Under the pieces are notes generated by a model. It worked only from the letters and a program-made list of their open reading frames with translations, did no database searches and had not been told where the DNA came from. This document shows, one piece after another, positions 1 through 10,990 of a stretch of 64,000 bases of DNA. The first letter of the stretch is position 1. Each line of letters begins with the position of its first letter. Source of the stretch: Brachypodius melanocephalos. Lineage: Eukaryota; Chordata; Aves; Passeriformes; Pycnonotidae. The stretch lies in NCBI GenBank assembly GCA_013398615.1, contig VZSR01001685.1:47675657-47739656 (forward strand). Reading direction: 5' to 3'. Position numbers and translations under genes: made by a program.

Positions 1-3000
1 TTCCTGGAAATTTGGATCAGACTTCTCAGCCTGTGTGAAGCACCTATTAATTCAAATAATTTTTAAATTAGGTTGTCCAGCTGAAAGACTCTTCTTGAAA
101 ATTAATCCATTAAAACATGGTTCTTCAAAGAGGCAACTTTCCCAAGACCTTCTATCCCATAGCACACCAAACTATTTTAAAGCTACACATGCACCAATGC
201 TGTGTAAACATGCAACAGCTGAAAGCAGAGAAATTACTTTTCCATATCTCTGAAGCATGTTCTGTAACACAGGACTGAATAAGCCACTTTGTATTTCAGA
301 GTTTTTCCAGATTATGAATGTTCTTCTTGTTGGGGAGCAGAGGCATCCTTAAACAAATTATTTTCAACAGGGCCGATTAAAAAAACCAGAAGTAGAAGCT
401 GCATAATGGTGATCCAGTTTACAGATTCAGATTTAAAACCCAAACCTCAATCTCAGAAAAGCATATTACATGTTTCAATTCCAACATTAACAAACAAGCA
501 GCAAACACGTGGCAGTGAACAGTGCTAACAGCCTAAACAGAACTCCTGTACCTGCAATTACTGCTGTGCTTCAGCTGCACCATCCCCTCCTCCAACAAAA
601 TATTTTCCATATCTCAAAAAAATGCCTCTGTGTAGGTTTTGCCTTTGTTTTGATATTAACCAGTCTCCTAAGAGTTTACAGGCTCATGCACGTGGCTTAA
701 ATATTGGATAACATTATTTGTGAAGGTCAGAGTAGGGGCATGCTTATAGCGTTGAAATATTTTGAAGTTAAGTTCACAGAAGAGCACGCAGGCACTGCAG
801 AACAGATTGTTTCACTGAGCACCTACCACCTCCTAATACGAGTAGGGAGTTGGGGACTCGGTTTTGCAATACAAAATACCTTCATCTCTGGAAACTTTGC
901 TAGGAAGAATATATAGTTTCTTTTCCAGAAGTTAAGTTTAACAAATAGAGAAGCATTAACAGAAGTTTTGGCACTACAAAGGAACAGTCAATGCAATATT
1001 CAAACGGAAGATGCAACTGATCTAAAGGTAACAGCTCGTTGAAGAGCCTCCCTGAGAAAAGGAGAGAAATTGATGATAAGGGATTAATTCAACTATGACA
1101 GCAGCAAGATGACAAGATGTGCTATAGGAATGTATTTCAATTTACATGAACACAGAGCTGCTTGAACACTTGTTCGTAATGAAGTTCCCAACAAACCTCT
1201 CCCCTTGTGTATTCATTGTCCTCAAAAAATCTTGATAAATTTTAGTCAGAGTTTTGCACACAAGATGTGCAATCACATTTGCTTTCTTAGCAGCAAAACA
1301 GTCACTGTGTACTCAGGTTTTATGGAGCACATGGAAATATAGCTGCAACTGGACAAACCCAGTATTTTTGGAACTTGAATCAAGATGCACTGTAACATTT
1401 ACTCAGGGATCTCAAACATTCCTTAAAACTGGAAGACCTGCTATGTTTTAAGAAGTGTGAAAATAACCATTTCTCCCAGCTGCAATCCAGGAAGACTTTA
1501 AGCTATGAAGAGCTTCAAAACTCAATTTAGATAGATATTAAGAAGATGTAATTTCTCTAGCATTTTTTGGAGGATGCTTTCTCTCAGCTTAGCATTCCAG
1601 GTAATGAATGCAAGAACCTAAAGGTCAGAATCCATTCTTTTGGCAAAGCTAAGCACTCCCTTCTGAAATGAGCTCTGAAATGACTTTTTAGAAACAAGAC
1701 CATGGTGCCACCTGTGGAATCTTCCCATATTTGTGGAAGCAGCTGCAGGTCAATATGTCACAGCTAAGGTAAGACGGCCCTTCACTTTTGTACATTATCT
1801 ACCTTCAGAAGGCACAGCTGAGCAGCTGGCAGAGCGGACCTGCTGTACTCAAAGGGAACACTACAGAGGGGAAAAAGAAATCTGACCTTTCTGAGAAGGT
1901 GCTGTGTCAGCAGAATACATGGACCAATCTAGAGTAAAGCAACCTAGCTCACAGATGCATCGGGCCCCTGACAGATAAGGAAAAGATTTACTAGAGATTC
2001 CTGTTTTGTTCAAGATGGCCCATCATTTGCAATTTTCCTGGGCCCAAAATACATGAAAGGACTGCTATTGGCTCTAATACTAAAGATGACAATTTGCACA
2101 TAGCATGGGAAGAAGTCTACACATCCAGCTATTAACATTTAGTTTCAGCGACATCTTCTGCTACTTAATGCCCTGTAAAAGCACCACCAACATGAAGATT
2201 TTGGTAGTTCTGGGAACTACCTTGGTAATTAACCACATAGTGGCATGTCCAGCCAGTATTAATTTACCAAGCTCTCTTAAAATTCCCTTGCAAGTCCTTG
2301 AAGTAAATAAAATTACTGATTTAGAAAGTCAGGTGTCATTCCAGTTAGGCAGCCCTGACACTGAGCTTCCATTGCCTAAGTCAAGAACATCTCCCCACAC
2401 TTTACTGCACCCTTCTTGAGCACATTGCCACATCAATCAGCTCCAACTCTAGAAAGACCTAGGCCATCAGCAAGCACTACTGTTGATTTTGATGTCCTGC
2501 AGCTGGGGTTTGTTTTGGAGCTGAATAGCTGATTCACAGCACTGATTGGAGGTGACCTCTGTGGGTGCTAACCCACCTTTCCACCCACAACAAATGGAAA
2601 AAAGGCACACTGAAGCTATAATCCTTATCAAGAAGAATTCTGCATATTGCAATCACTAAGATCAAAATATTCACATGTTCAGCCTGAAGTACACTTTAGA
2701 TCACTGCCTATTTGTTTTTTCACAGCTTCAGAGCATCAAGCTCTATCCAATTTTATTTGGTATTCTCATTCAGAATACAGTAAACTTCAAAACCTGCAAA
2801 CCAATTTCTCTCCCAGAGGTAGTACTGTTTTTAAAATTTTATAGTGCAGTGTCCAGAGGCAACTCATTAGGTAGACTAACAGCCTAAGACTCAGTAAAAA
2901 TACACATTTAAACCACTGAAGATTCCTCCTGCCACGAATGCAACATCACGAGATCAGAGCAGAACAAAACCACTAGTTTCTGTCCAAAAACTGGCTGTCC

Positions 3001-5829
3001 CTGTGAGGCTGCTCAGAATCCCTGCTGGCATGCTCTGCACTCCAGCCACGTGGAGCAGGTTATGGGAAATCGGAGCACAAGCCAGGAACATGGCTTAAAC
3101 TTGACCTACTTGCAGGGGAAGACATACGGAATGCCACATTGGATTAGGATGATTTGGCCCATTACAGCCTTATGGGGTTGTATGATGTTGCGTGTGGAGT
3201 CATGATCAGACAAGCGGAAAGCAAAGGCATATTTTCAAAACAAGTCTTGCACGCATGCCCTGCCTGTGGAAAACATCCCCACGCGTTTCAGTGCCCCCCA
3301 CCCCCCCAGGCTAAGCCCAGGGGAAATGTAACAGAAATACACAATGCAAGTAAATTTATCTGAGCTCCAAAGAAATTTCTCCTCTCACACCTGAAAGAAA
3401 AACCGTGCATTAACAAGGGTATTTCTTGCAACTGGTGAGCAGCTGGAGAACTTACTCTCATTACAGGTAAAACATTACAAAGATGTTTGTAAGTGATATT
3501 TTCCACTGGTTTTTTGTTCTATTGCAAGAATAATACGCTTTCAAACTAGTTAAAAAAAAACCAGTCAAATAAATAGATTAAAAATTTGTCTGTGATCCCT
3601 AAAGAAAATCTGCTCCAAGAAAATATTAGCTTACCTTTTGGACATGCGTAAGTTATTCCCCATACTAAAATCCACAGTATGAAAACTGTACTCCCTGAAA
3701 ATTTCGTATGTAGTTAAGCACAACGCTATATGAAAAGCGCATCTAATGAAGCAACGAACATTTTGTTCCTGAGATTTGAGTTTTAAATTTTCATTTGGTC
3801 ACATAAGTGTGGCATAAACCTCCAATTCAGAGATATTTTGACAAAACAGTAAGTAAAAACACGCACAGCATTAAAAGTATAGCATTATAGTAGAATACCA
3901 CTATGTTATAACACTTGCAGTGTTACTACATAGACAAAACACTTACTGAATGTCTCCCTATACTGTTTTTCTAAAAGGATAATCCTATCACAGCCTGTTT
4001 CAAGACTTACTGAACAGTATCTAGCCACAAACAGGGAGAAGGGAAAGAAAGAAAAAAAAAAAAAAAAAAAAAAAAGGGAGAAAAAATAAACCAAGAAATG
4101 AGGCAGTGGAGGATAGGTGTCTGCCCACATCAGCTGAATCCAAGGCAGCCCTTAGCAACACATGGCATCACAGCCTGGCAGCCTATGGGATCCCGTGTGG
4201 CTTTCTCTGCCAATGAAGCAGCAAAGCTGCATAACCAGTGAGAACACTTCTGCCCTCAACCTGAAATGCTAGAGGCTGCTGCAGAGATGGAAACAGCCTG
4301 GCAAAATGCACTGCAGGAATCACTCTCTTTTGATGGCTGCAACATTCTCCCTGGATACAAATGTGGTTTTCTTAGATTAATGCCTATTTATTTCTCTTCT
4401 GCATAGTGCTAGAGCAGCAGAGATGCCTTCTGACACATCCTAATTTCATCTATTGATTTAGTGGTGTTTTAAAATAACAAAGACCTGCAGTGATACAAAA
4501 TCCCAAAGTGATATCATACATACCAGAAAATAAATAATTCAAGTCAATATTAAAAATAGTAGCTATCACTCATTATCACCTTTAGATTTAGGAAGGAGAA
4601 GCTTGGTGCCATTGGCTGGAAGCAAGTGATATTTTGGACAAGCTGTTTTAATTTTCAGGATTCATCATAGCTCTAGTAATACCACTAATATTAAAGGTAA
4701 CAGTTCAAATAGTGTCACCTGTGTAAATGTGCCGAATCAAACACGAGTGAACTGCCAGAGACAGCCCCAGCTCTGCACAAAGCACACAGTTTTACTCCAT
4801 TGATGGACAAGTTTTTCAAGCAAGCATTAAGATTTCAGCAGTTTTTACAGACTCTTTTGGGACAGAGTTCCCAGTCCAAACCCATGCCCAGACCTGCACA
4901 CTGCTCTGCACTGCTGACACCCAGTGGCCATAAACCAGGGACTGCAAACCAACCACAAGAAGGGTAAAATATATGCAGGCCAAAAATCCCCCTCCAAACC
5001 CCCTAAAACAGCTTATTTCACTGAATTATTTGGGCTTCAATCATTAGCATCTTATCTGAAAAGTGGAAAAACAAATTACACAGCCAGATAGGAAATGTTT
5101 TCGCACAGGAAAGCAAGTATTCAGACTACTGAAAAGCTGTTTGAAGCTGCCTCTGATGTCAATTCACTTGGCTAAACTGGCTTTGATACAATAACCTGTT
5201 TTAGCTGAAGTTGCTTTGGGATTTTTTGTGGGTTTGTTTTTTATTTTTTGAGATCACACATCATCAATAAAGTCTCCTTTAGAACAAAACTGAATTCAAA
5301 ACTTGTCATATCAGGAGGATGGAGGTTTGCCAGGGAAAACAGACTAATGAATTGACTCACATTCCTCAAAACCAGAATTGCAAAATACAGTCAGAGGAGT
5401 GTTTATTCAGTCCATTTTTCCTCTTAGAGGAAATCAATGGAAAGGCACTGAAGAATCCACAGTTTCTTTAGAAGTAGTCTTAGAGCCTTGTTAATTTGGG
5501 AGCATTTTAGTGCCACAGCTGATACTGAATAACGTATTTGACAGGAGCTACAATAAAATAACTAAGCATGCTCACACAAGTCTGGAATAAACCCAATTTG
5601 TCTGGAAGAATTACGCTTGTTTTTAAAACAGAACTTGTATTGAATAGAGCAGGGACTATGCTCCAGAAATCTGCTCTGAGAAATCTACTTCAACAAGTAA
5701 CTGCACAGTTTTTCCAAGCATGAATATGGGGTTAAAAAATAATTAATTACGCTTTCCTTTTTCGCAAGGACACAAGCCCAACACGCTTTAAGGTAATTCT
5801 GCAAAATGCTCTTTTTAATTCCATTGCAT
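1..5829. other. AT-rich non-coding stretch, no gene seen
   Basis: Short open frames in all six frames have no recognisable domain, and none is longer than expected from base composition. The only low-complexity landmark is the poly(A) tract near 4.05 kb. A minus-strand exon-like segment at 3635-3694 is discussed as a finding. I see no CR1 or LTR signature here. The stretch is probably intron of the minus-strand unit that starts in the CpG island at 57 kb, or intergenic DNA. Confidence 0.6.
4052..4075. repeat. Poly(A) tract
   Basis: There are 24 consecutive A residues preceded by GAAA units. No retroelement 3' end is recognisable upstream, so this could be a microsatellite or the last trace of a retrocopy. 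Confidence 0.9.
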
Positions 5830-6080
5830 TACAGCCATCGGGAAAACCCACCCTTCTCAGTTCGGGGAGGTTTCCACTGGAAGGGAATTTACACTCGGCT
5901 TTCTCCTGCAGCGCTGCCATTCCCCAACAGAGGGCGCTGCCCCACCGCTGGATATGCCAGGGACAGCGCAGCCAATGGATCAGCGCATCCAATGGATCCA
6001 GAGCCCCCAGCTGGGAAGCAGCCCTGCCCCTCCTGCCCCAACACTGCCTGCAGAGCCGGCATTATCCTGCAAACACTGCC
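5830..6080. promoter_or_regulatory. GC-rich patch with CTCF-like motif
   Basis: Within AT-rich surroundings this 250-bp patch is GC-rich and keeps several CpG dinucleotides. Positions 5924-5937 read CCAACAGAGGGCGC, which fits the CTCF core consensus CCASYAGRKGGCRS at 13 of 14 positions. Further right, the 10-mer CCAATGGATC occurs twice between about 5970 and 6000, each copy containing a CCAAT box. No first-exon donor or TATA box is convincing, so an insulator, enhancer or conserved element is more likely than a promoter. Function is inferred from motif content only. Confidence 0.35.
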
Positions 6081-7780
6081 TGACATCGAGGGCTGCCCTT
6101 CTTCAAAGTAAACTGGGAACGTTTTTATCAGGTACATAGAAATCTCTAACAAAAAAATTAGTAAAAGCTGTGGCAGATTTACACTTTTTTTATTCTTTTA
6201 GAGAAAAGCTGCTCACTCTATGAAAGATGGCATGCCTTTAGAACTGTGCTATACTACCACATTACTAAGAAAGTTTCCTATTTCCAGAATGTCAGCCTAT
6301 AATTTAAGAACCCTCAAGCTCTTGTCCTCCCAAAAAAACCAAACAATAATTTGTATGGTAAGCTCTTCGCCTGCCAATCACCTCTAAAGAAAAAAAGCAA
6401 AACCCTAACCAAATTTTTTTTTAAAGTCCCAAAACCCCAAAACAAAACCTGCAAGTTTTATCTAAATGCTAAACAAAGAAGTATGTTTTCAATTCCTATC
6501 TTCCTAACTAGTCCAGTTGATGTGCTATTTTTCAGCTGTTATTTCACATGTGAGACAGCACTCCTCTTCCAGGCTAGTTTGATTTGGAAATGGTTTTCTT
6601 TCAGAGGAGCTGAATTCCCATCTACAGACTGCCACACGTGTCAGTCAGTATCAGAGCTGGATGAAGCTGCACTGAGGATCCCACAGCCTTGGCAGTGCTG
6701 CCATCTAATGCACTAGGACAAGGAGTACAAGCACCCACGTTGCTCTGCAACACTCAGGTAAAATGTTTTCTCTGAGATCAGTTCCAAAAATGTTGCATCC
6801 CTTCAGTGCCTTGGCTTGCAATAGTGAACTAACATTGTCATGATAAATTATCTTGTCATCAAGCTGATGGATATAAACAGCCATTAACATATCCCATCTC
6901 AAGGGACTTCTACTGGAATGTCACAGTGTCACCACAAACTTTGTATGTGACACTGTCCATCTGAGAATTCAGTTCAGTGACACAGCAGCTCTGAAATATC
7001 AAGGAGGAAAGGAAGGCCTACAACCTTCCAAATTATGGAGCTGGAAGGGCAGGTTTCTGTATTTCAGGACAGCTTTCTGATTATTCTGTGGAGTTTCCTT
7101 TTTCTGACACACCAGTCAGACACATGTTTGCAGGATACAGAAGGCTAATGAAATACATCAAGATGATGATGGTACAACAGAGGATGAGTAGCAGGATGAT
7201 GCTCCTTTCTCATCCCATCTGTGCTCAGAAACAGCAACAAACAGGCAGGCATTAGGCAGGGCAGATGGATAAAATTGGTCTCTACATGGTTTTTTTATTT
7301 ATTTGAAGTTTCAAAAGCGACTCCTCGCGAGATCAAGGATCTACAGCCATCTTTGTTACATCCAGTTACTTCTTCAGTTCCCCTCAAAAGACATACCACC
7401 AACTACTTTTACTGAACCTGGAGAGTTTTTCTTGTTGGAAAGCAAGTGTTAAAAAAATCCCAACTAATTAAAAAAAAAAAAATCTGACCGCACTGGTCCA
7501 GATTTCTCTAGCTGTGCAAATATGGTAATTTTTTATTCCATTTTCCATTTCTCCCATCATCTGGAATTTTATTTTAACCTTAAAATCAAACTAAAGGTAC
7601 CCAGTAAGGCTAGGATATTATGAGACAACTCTCATCCACCTGCTGGAAATATGGAGAAACATTTGCTGTTCTTCAGTGATATCATACAACCTGAAATCCA
7701 TTAAGATCAGTAACAAATATACAGAATATCATGCAGAGTTATGATTTTCTGCAGTGGTTGATCTGTGAACTCTACAGGTC

Positions 7781-7802
7781 CATCTCATCTCATCTCATCT
7801 CA
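7781..7802. repeat. (CATCT)4 microsatellite
   Basis: Four perfect tandem copies of CATCT are followed by a partial copy. Confidence 0.9.
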
Positions 7803-8584
7803 CAAGAAGTTTGCAGTCATTCCTGGGGAAAACCAGGTACACAGGCAGAATGGAGAGACATTAAGAATGCTGAACACATTTAATAATCACATCTGGCTCT
7901 GAAAAACTCTCCATCTGAAAATACATACGAGAAGAACCACAAATAGATGGTATCCCTTTTCCTACTATTCCCTAAGCACCTGCTCACACAAAGGTTCAGG
8001 TTTTACAGAATTTTTTTTGGGTTTTAACCTTACTCAACAGCAACATCTAGTTCAGTTTGTCCCACTCTTTACAACTTAACCAAACTTTTCCATAGCCTCC
8101 AGTTCTTTACTTTACAGGTTGCTTGGGTAGGGTTTGTCAGTCCCTCCCAACTCTGAACACTGGTGATTTCCTGATCATTTATGATGCTGTCAAGCATCTG
8201 GCAGCTAACTTTGGCATAGCTGGAGAAATTGAAAGCATCAGGAGTCTGACACTCCAGCTCCTGCTGAAGTGGACAACACACTACTTTGACTTACAAACAT
8301 TCTCCCTTCAATACCTGAAACACTGTTGGTTCACAGTTTCTTCAAAGAAAATAGAAATTATTTCCCATGTGCTGTAGTTGTTAGCTGGACAGCATTCTTC
8401 TTCCTGCAGTAATATCATTCCTAGTAATGCACTCTCAGTTTTCCTTCCTCTGGGTGACTCTCACCTTCCTGAGCAGAAGCAGCACTGGTCTAGCAGAGGA
8501 GTAAGTGGAGGGTGTGAAAGGATGTGCAAAACCAAGTGCACACATGCAGAGGGAAGAAAGATGGTGATCCTGGACCCATGGTCT

Positions 8585-8602
8585 GACTCACTTCAGTGAG
8601 TC
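8585..8602. repeat. Perfect 8-bp inverted repeat
   Basis: GACTCACT and AGTGAGTC flank a TC spacer. The half CACTTCAGTGA is repeated directly just downstream (8600-8612). The arms contain TGAGTCA/TGACTCA-like AP-1 half sites. Confidence 0.8.
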
Positions 8603-9123
8603 ACTTCAGTGACTTTTACAATGCATAATTTGCAAATGCACACAATGTGGTAAAATGAAAAGTCTGCACTAGTTCCAATTGCAGCTTTAACAACACCCTC
8701 AAGGTCTTTGTAAGTAAAAGCTATTAAAGGAAAAAGGTACTACTGCTGCTAGCATTGGATGTTTTTCCATTAGTTTATTAAAGATTTGGACAATATTGCT
8801 GTATGCTTGCCCAGTTCCTAGACTCATTCCTTAACCCACAGACACAAGTCAGTGGAGAAAAGGAAATGAAAGAAAGGAGGACTGTGGGCCTGAACCAGCA
8901 ACATAAACTCTCCTAAGAATGAAAAAAGGTGACAGTTCATCAAAACCTTCAATTCTGCAAAGCGAGCATTTTAAAACATGAATTATGCACTAAAATAAAG
9001 ACAATTACTTTAGTAACACATTTATATGCCATATATTCCTAATTCTGAGAGGAAGATTCAAATAGTTTTAGACACAGCACCAGAAAATGTTTTCTACTGT
9101 TGTCCACAAAACTGATGACAAAT

Positions 9124-10168
9124 TGTATTGGGTTTGTGTGGCAAGGTTGTGATGGCAGGGGGGCTATGGGGGACTTCTGTGGGAGGCTGCCAGAAGCTTC
9201 CCCCACGTCTGACAGAGCCAATGCCAGCCAGCTCCAGGACTGGCACACCACTGGCCAATGCCCAGCTCAGCAGCGGTGGTGGCAGTGCCTCTAGGACACT
9301 GTATTTAAGAAGAAAAAAGAGTTATGACACAGAATTAATTGTGGATAGAGAACAGAAAAGTGAAAATATATGAGACACCAAGAATACAGTACAGACAACC
9401 TGGGTCAGTGAGGAAGAGGAAGGAAGAGGTGATCCTGACACTGCAGCAGAGATTCCCCTGCAGCCTGTGGTGCAGCCCATGGTGAGGCAGCTGTGCCCTG
9501 CAGCCCATGGAGGAACACAGAGGAGCAGAGACCCCCCTGCAGCCTGTGCAGGACCCTGCAGCAGAGCAGGTGGATGCCCAAGGGAGCCTGTGACCCTGTG
9601 GGAAGCCCATGGTGGAGCAGGCTCCTGGCAGGACCTGTGGCCCTGTGGGGGACCCACATTGGAGCAGCCTGCTCCTGCAGGACTGCACCCCATGGAAGGA
9701 AACAACACTGGAGCAGTTTGTGAAGAACTGTAGCCCTTGGGAAGGACTCATGTTGGAGAAGTTTCTGGAGGACTGTGTCCTGTGGGAGGAACACCCCACA
9801 CTGGAGCAGGGAAGGGCTCCTCTCCCTGAGAAGGAAGCAGTAGCAACCTGTGATGAACTGACTGTAACCCCCATTCCTCATCTCCCCTGACTGAGCAGGG
9901 AGGGGTGAGGTAAAGAACTGAGGATAAAGTTAAGCCTACTAATGAAGGAGGAGTGGGGGAAAGGAGCTCTGATTCAAATGGTAATAAATTCAACTAATTT
10001 TCCTAAACTGAGTCTGTTTTGTCCTGACAGTAACTGGTGAATGATCTCCCCCCACCCTTATCTCAATCCATGAGCTTTTTGTTGTATTTTGCCTCCCTTC
10101 TCCAATTGAGAAGGGGTGACAGTGGCTTTGGTGGGCACCTGGCATCTAGCCTGGATTAACCCACAACA
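9124..10168 (+). mobile_element. Endogenous retrovirus LTR, about 1.05 kb (probable solo LTR)
   Basis: The segment starts TGTATTGGG and ends CCCACAACA, so it has the retroviral TG...CA ends with imperfect terminal inversion. I recognise the text as a widespread avian ERV LTR: a GTGTGGCAAGG start, an AAGCTTCCCCCACGTC block, a TATTTAAGAAG box near 9302, a long GC-rich centre built of degenerate repeats with CTGGAGCAG and CCCATGG cores, then GGTAATAAATTCAACTAATTTT, and a GGTGGGCACCTGGCATC-like 3' end. AATAAA lies near 9982. No gag, pol or env sequence lies next to it, so it looks like a solo LTR left by recombination. I could not find a clean target-site duplication (CAAAT on the left, ACCAC on the right), so exact ends are uncertain by a few bases. 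Subfamily naming would need a repeat library. Strand is called from the TATA box and poly(A) signal order. Confidence 0.88.
9430..9810 (+). repeat. Degenerate tandem repeats inside the LTR
   Basis: Cores such as CTGGAGCAG, GGACTG and CCCATGG or CCTGTGGGA recur roughly every 50-60 bases through the LTR centre. This biased composition removes stop codons and creates long spurious frames on the minus strand (9322-9881). On the plus strand one frame (9609-9890) reads as repeated acidic LEQFVKNC.PWE-like and LEKFLEDC.LWEE-like peptides. Confidence 0.75.
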
Positions 10169-10953
10169 ACCACTTAACCAGCTCCCCAGAATTCAAAGGC
10201 TTTTTGATGATTAATCAAAAACCGAAGGAAAAAGAAATCCTACCTGAACTTTGGTACCATTACCTTCCCAATGTGACAGAAGATTAATGGCTGTGCTGGC
10301 AAAGCACAATAAATTTGAAGTATAACACAGACACTCTGTGTTACTCTGCAGTAGCTTAGATGACAAACAGTAGGTTATAAAACTAAGAGCTAACACCTTC
10401 CCATGAGCATGTGCTACCTCTTCAGTCTCACAAGCTGCTTCAGAATACTGGTTTCTGGCATAAGGGATCTGGTTCAGCTACACAGTACTTTTACTAAAGA
10501 GACAGAGAAAAAAAACCACCAAAACATTGTCCCTTCATTCAAATATTTCAAGAAGTGTTCCAGTCTTCAGGGTGAATTCACACAAGTGGCCAAACCACTT
10601 TAACTCTGTGCATAATGGAAATGCCTTCTTTGAAGTAATGGGACTTCACACCACTCTGGTGAAGAGTTTTCAAAATCAGCCTCTCCAGGCTCTGTGCTGA
10701 GACCCTGTGCAGGCAAAAACCAAACTCTTGCAGCCCAGTTTAGCATCTTGAAACAGAGAGGCATAAATTCGATTAGGGATCAGGACTCCCAGAGAACACC
10801 ACAAATTACAAGAGTTGTAGAAGGAAAAGAGGGAAAACAAGTTCTTGAAGGGAAAATTACTAATATTGAAAGAGTCCCATTTTCTGTCTTTCAACACACT
10901 AAAATTTGCTTATTTATCAGCAGTTTTCAAGCAGGTTAAGTTTCCATTCTTAC

Positions 10954-10990
10954 CTATGGCCAGTGCTGCACTCTGTTCTTGGCCTCCAGT
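10954..10990 (-). CDS. Candidate 37-nt internal exon, unrecognised
   Basis: On the minus strand a polypyrimidine tract and acceptor (CTTTTTTCTTTTAAAACAG) precede 37 nt that end at a consensus donor, ATAG|GTAAGAATGG. Two of the three frames are open; the frame starting at the first base encodes TGGQEQSAALAI. Both splice signals are among the strongest on this strand outside the CpG island. I do not recognise the peptide, and no adjacent exon with confirmed phase is known, so chance is a serious alternative. Confidence 0.22.

Larger units (their letters stand above)
6100..9123. other. Non-coding stretch, no gene seen
   Basis: This is AT-rich sequence with no recognisable coding exon or transposable element. 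It holds a short (CATCT)n microsatellite at 7781-7802 and a perfect inverted repeat at 8585-8602. The longest open frame (6351-6716, plus strand, 121 codons) is low in complexity and has no domain signature. Confidence 0.6.

Noticed and set aside
9322..9881. Minus-strand frames of 128-179 codons
   Set aside because: They lie antisense within the ERV LTR and arise from its stop-poor degenerate repeats.
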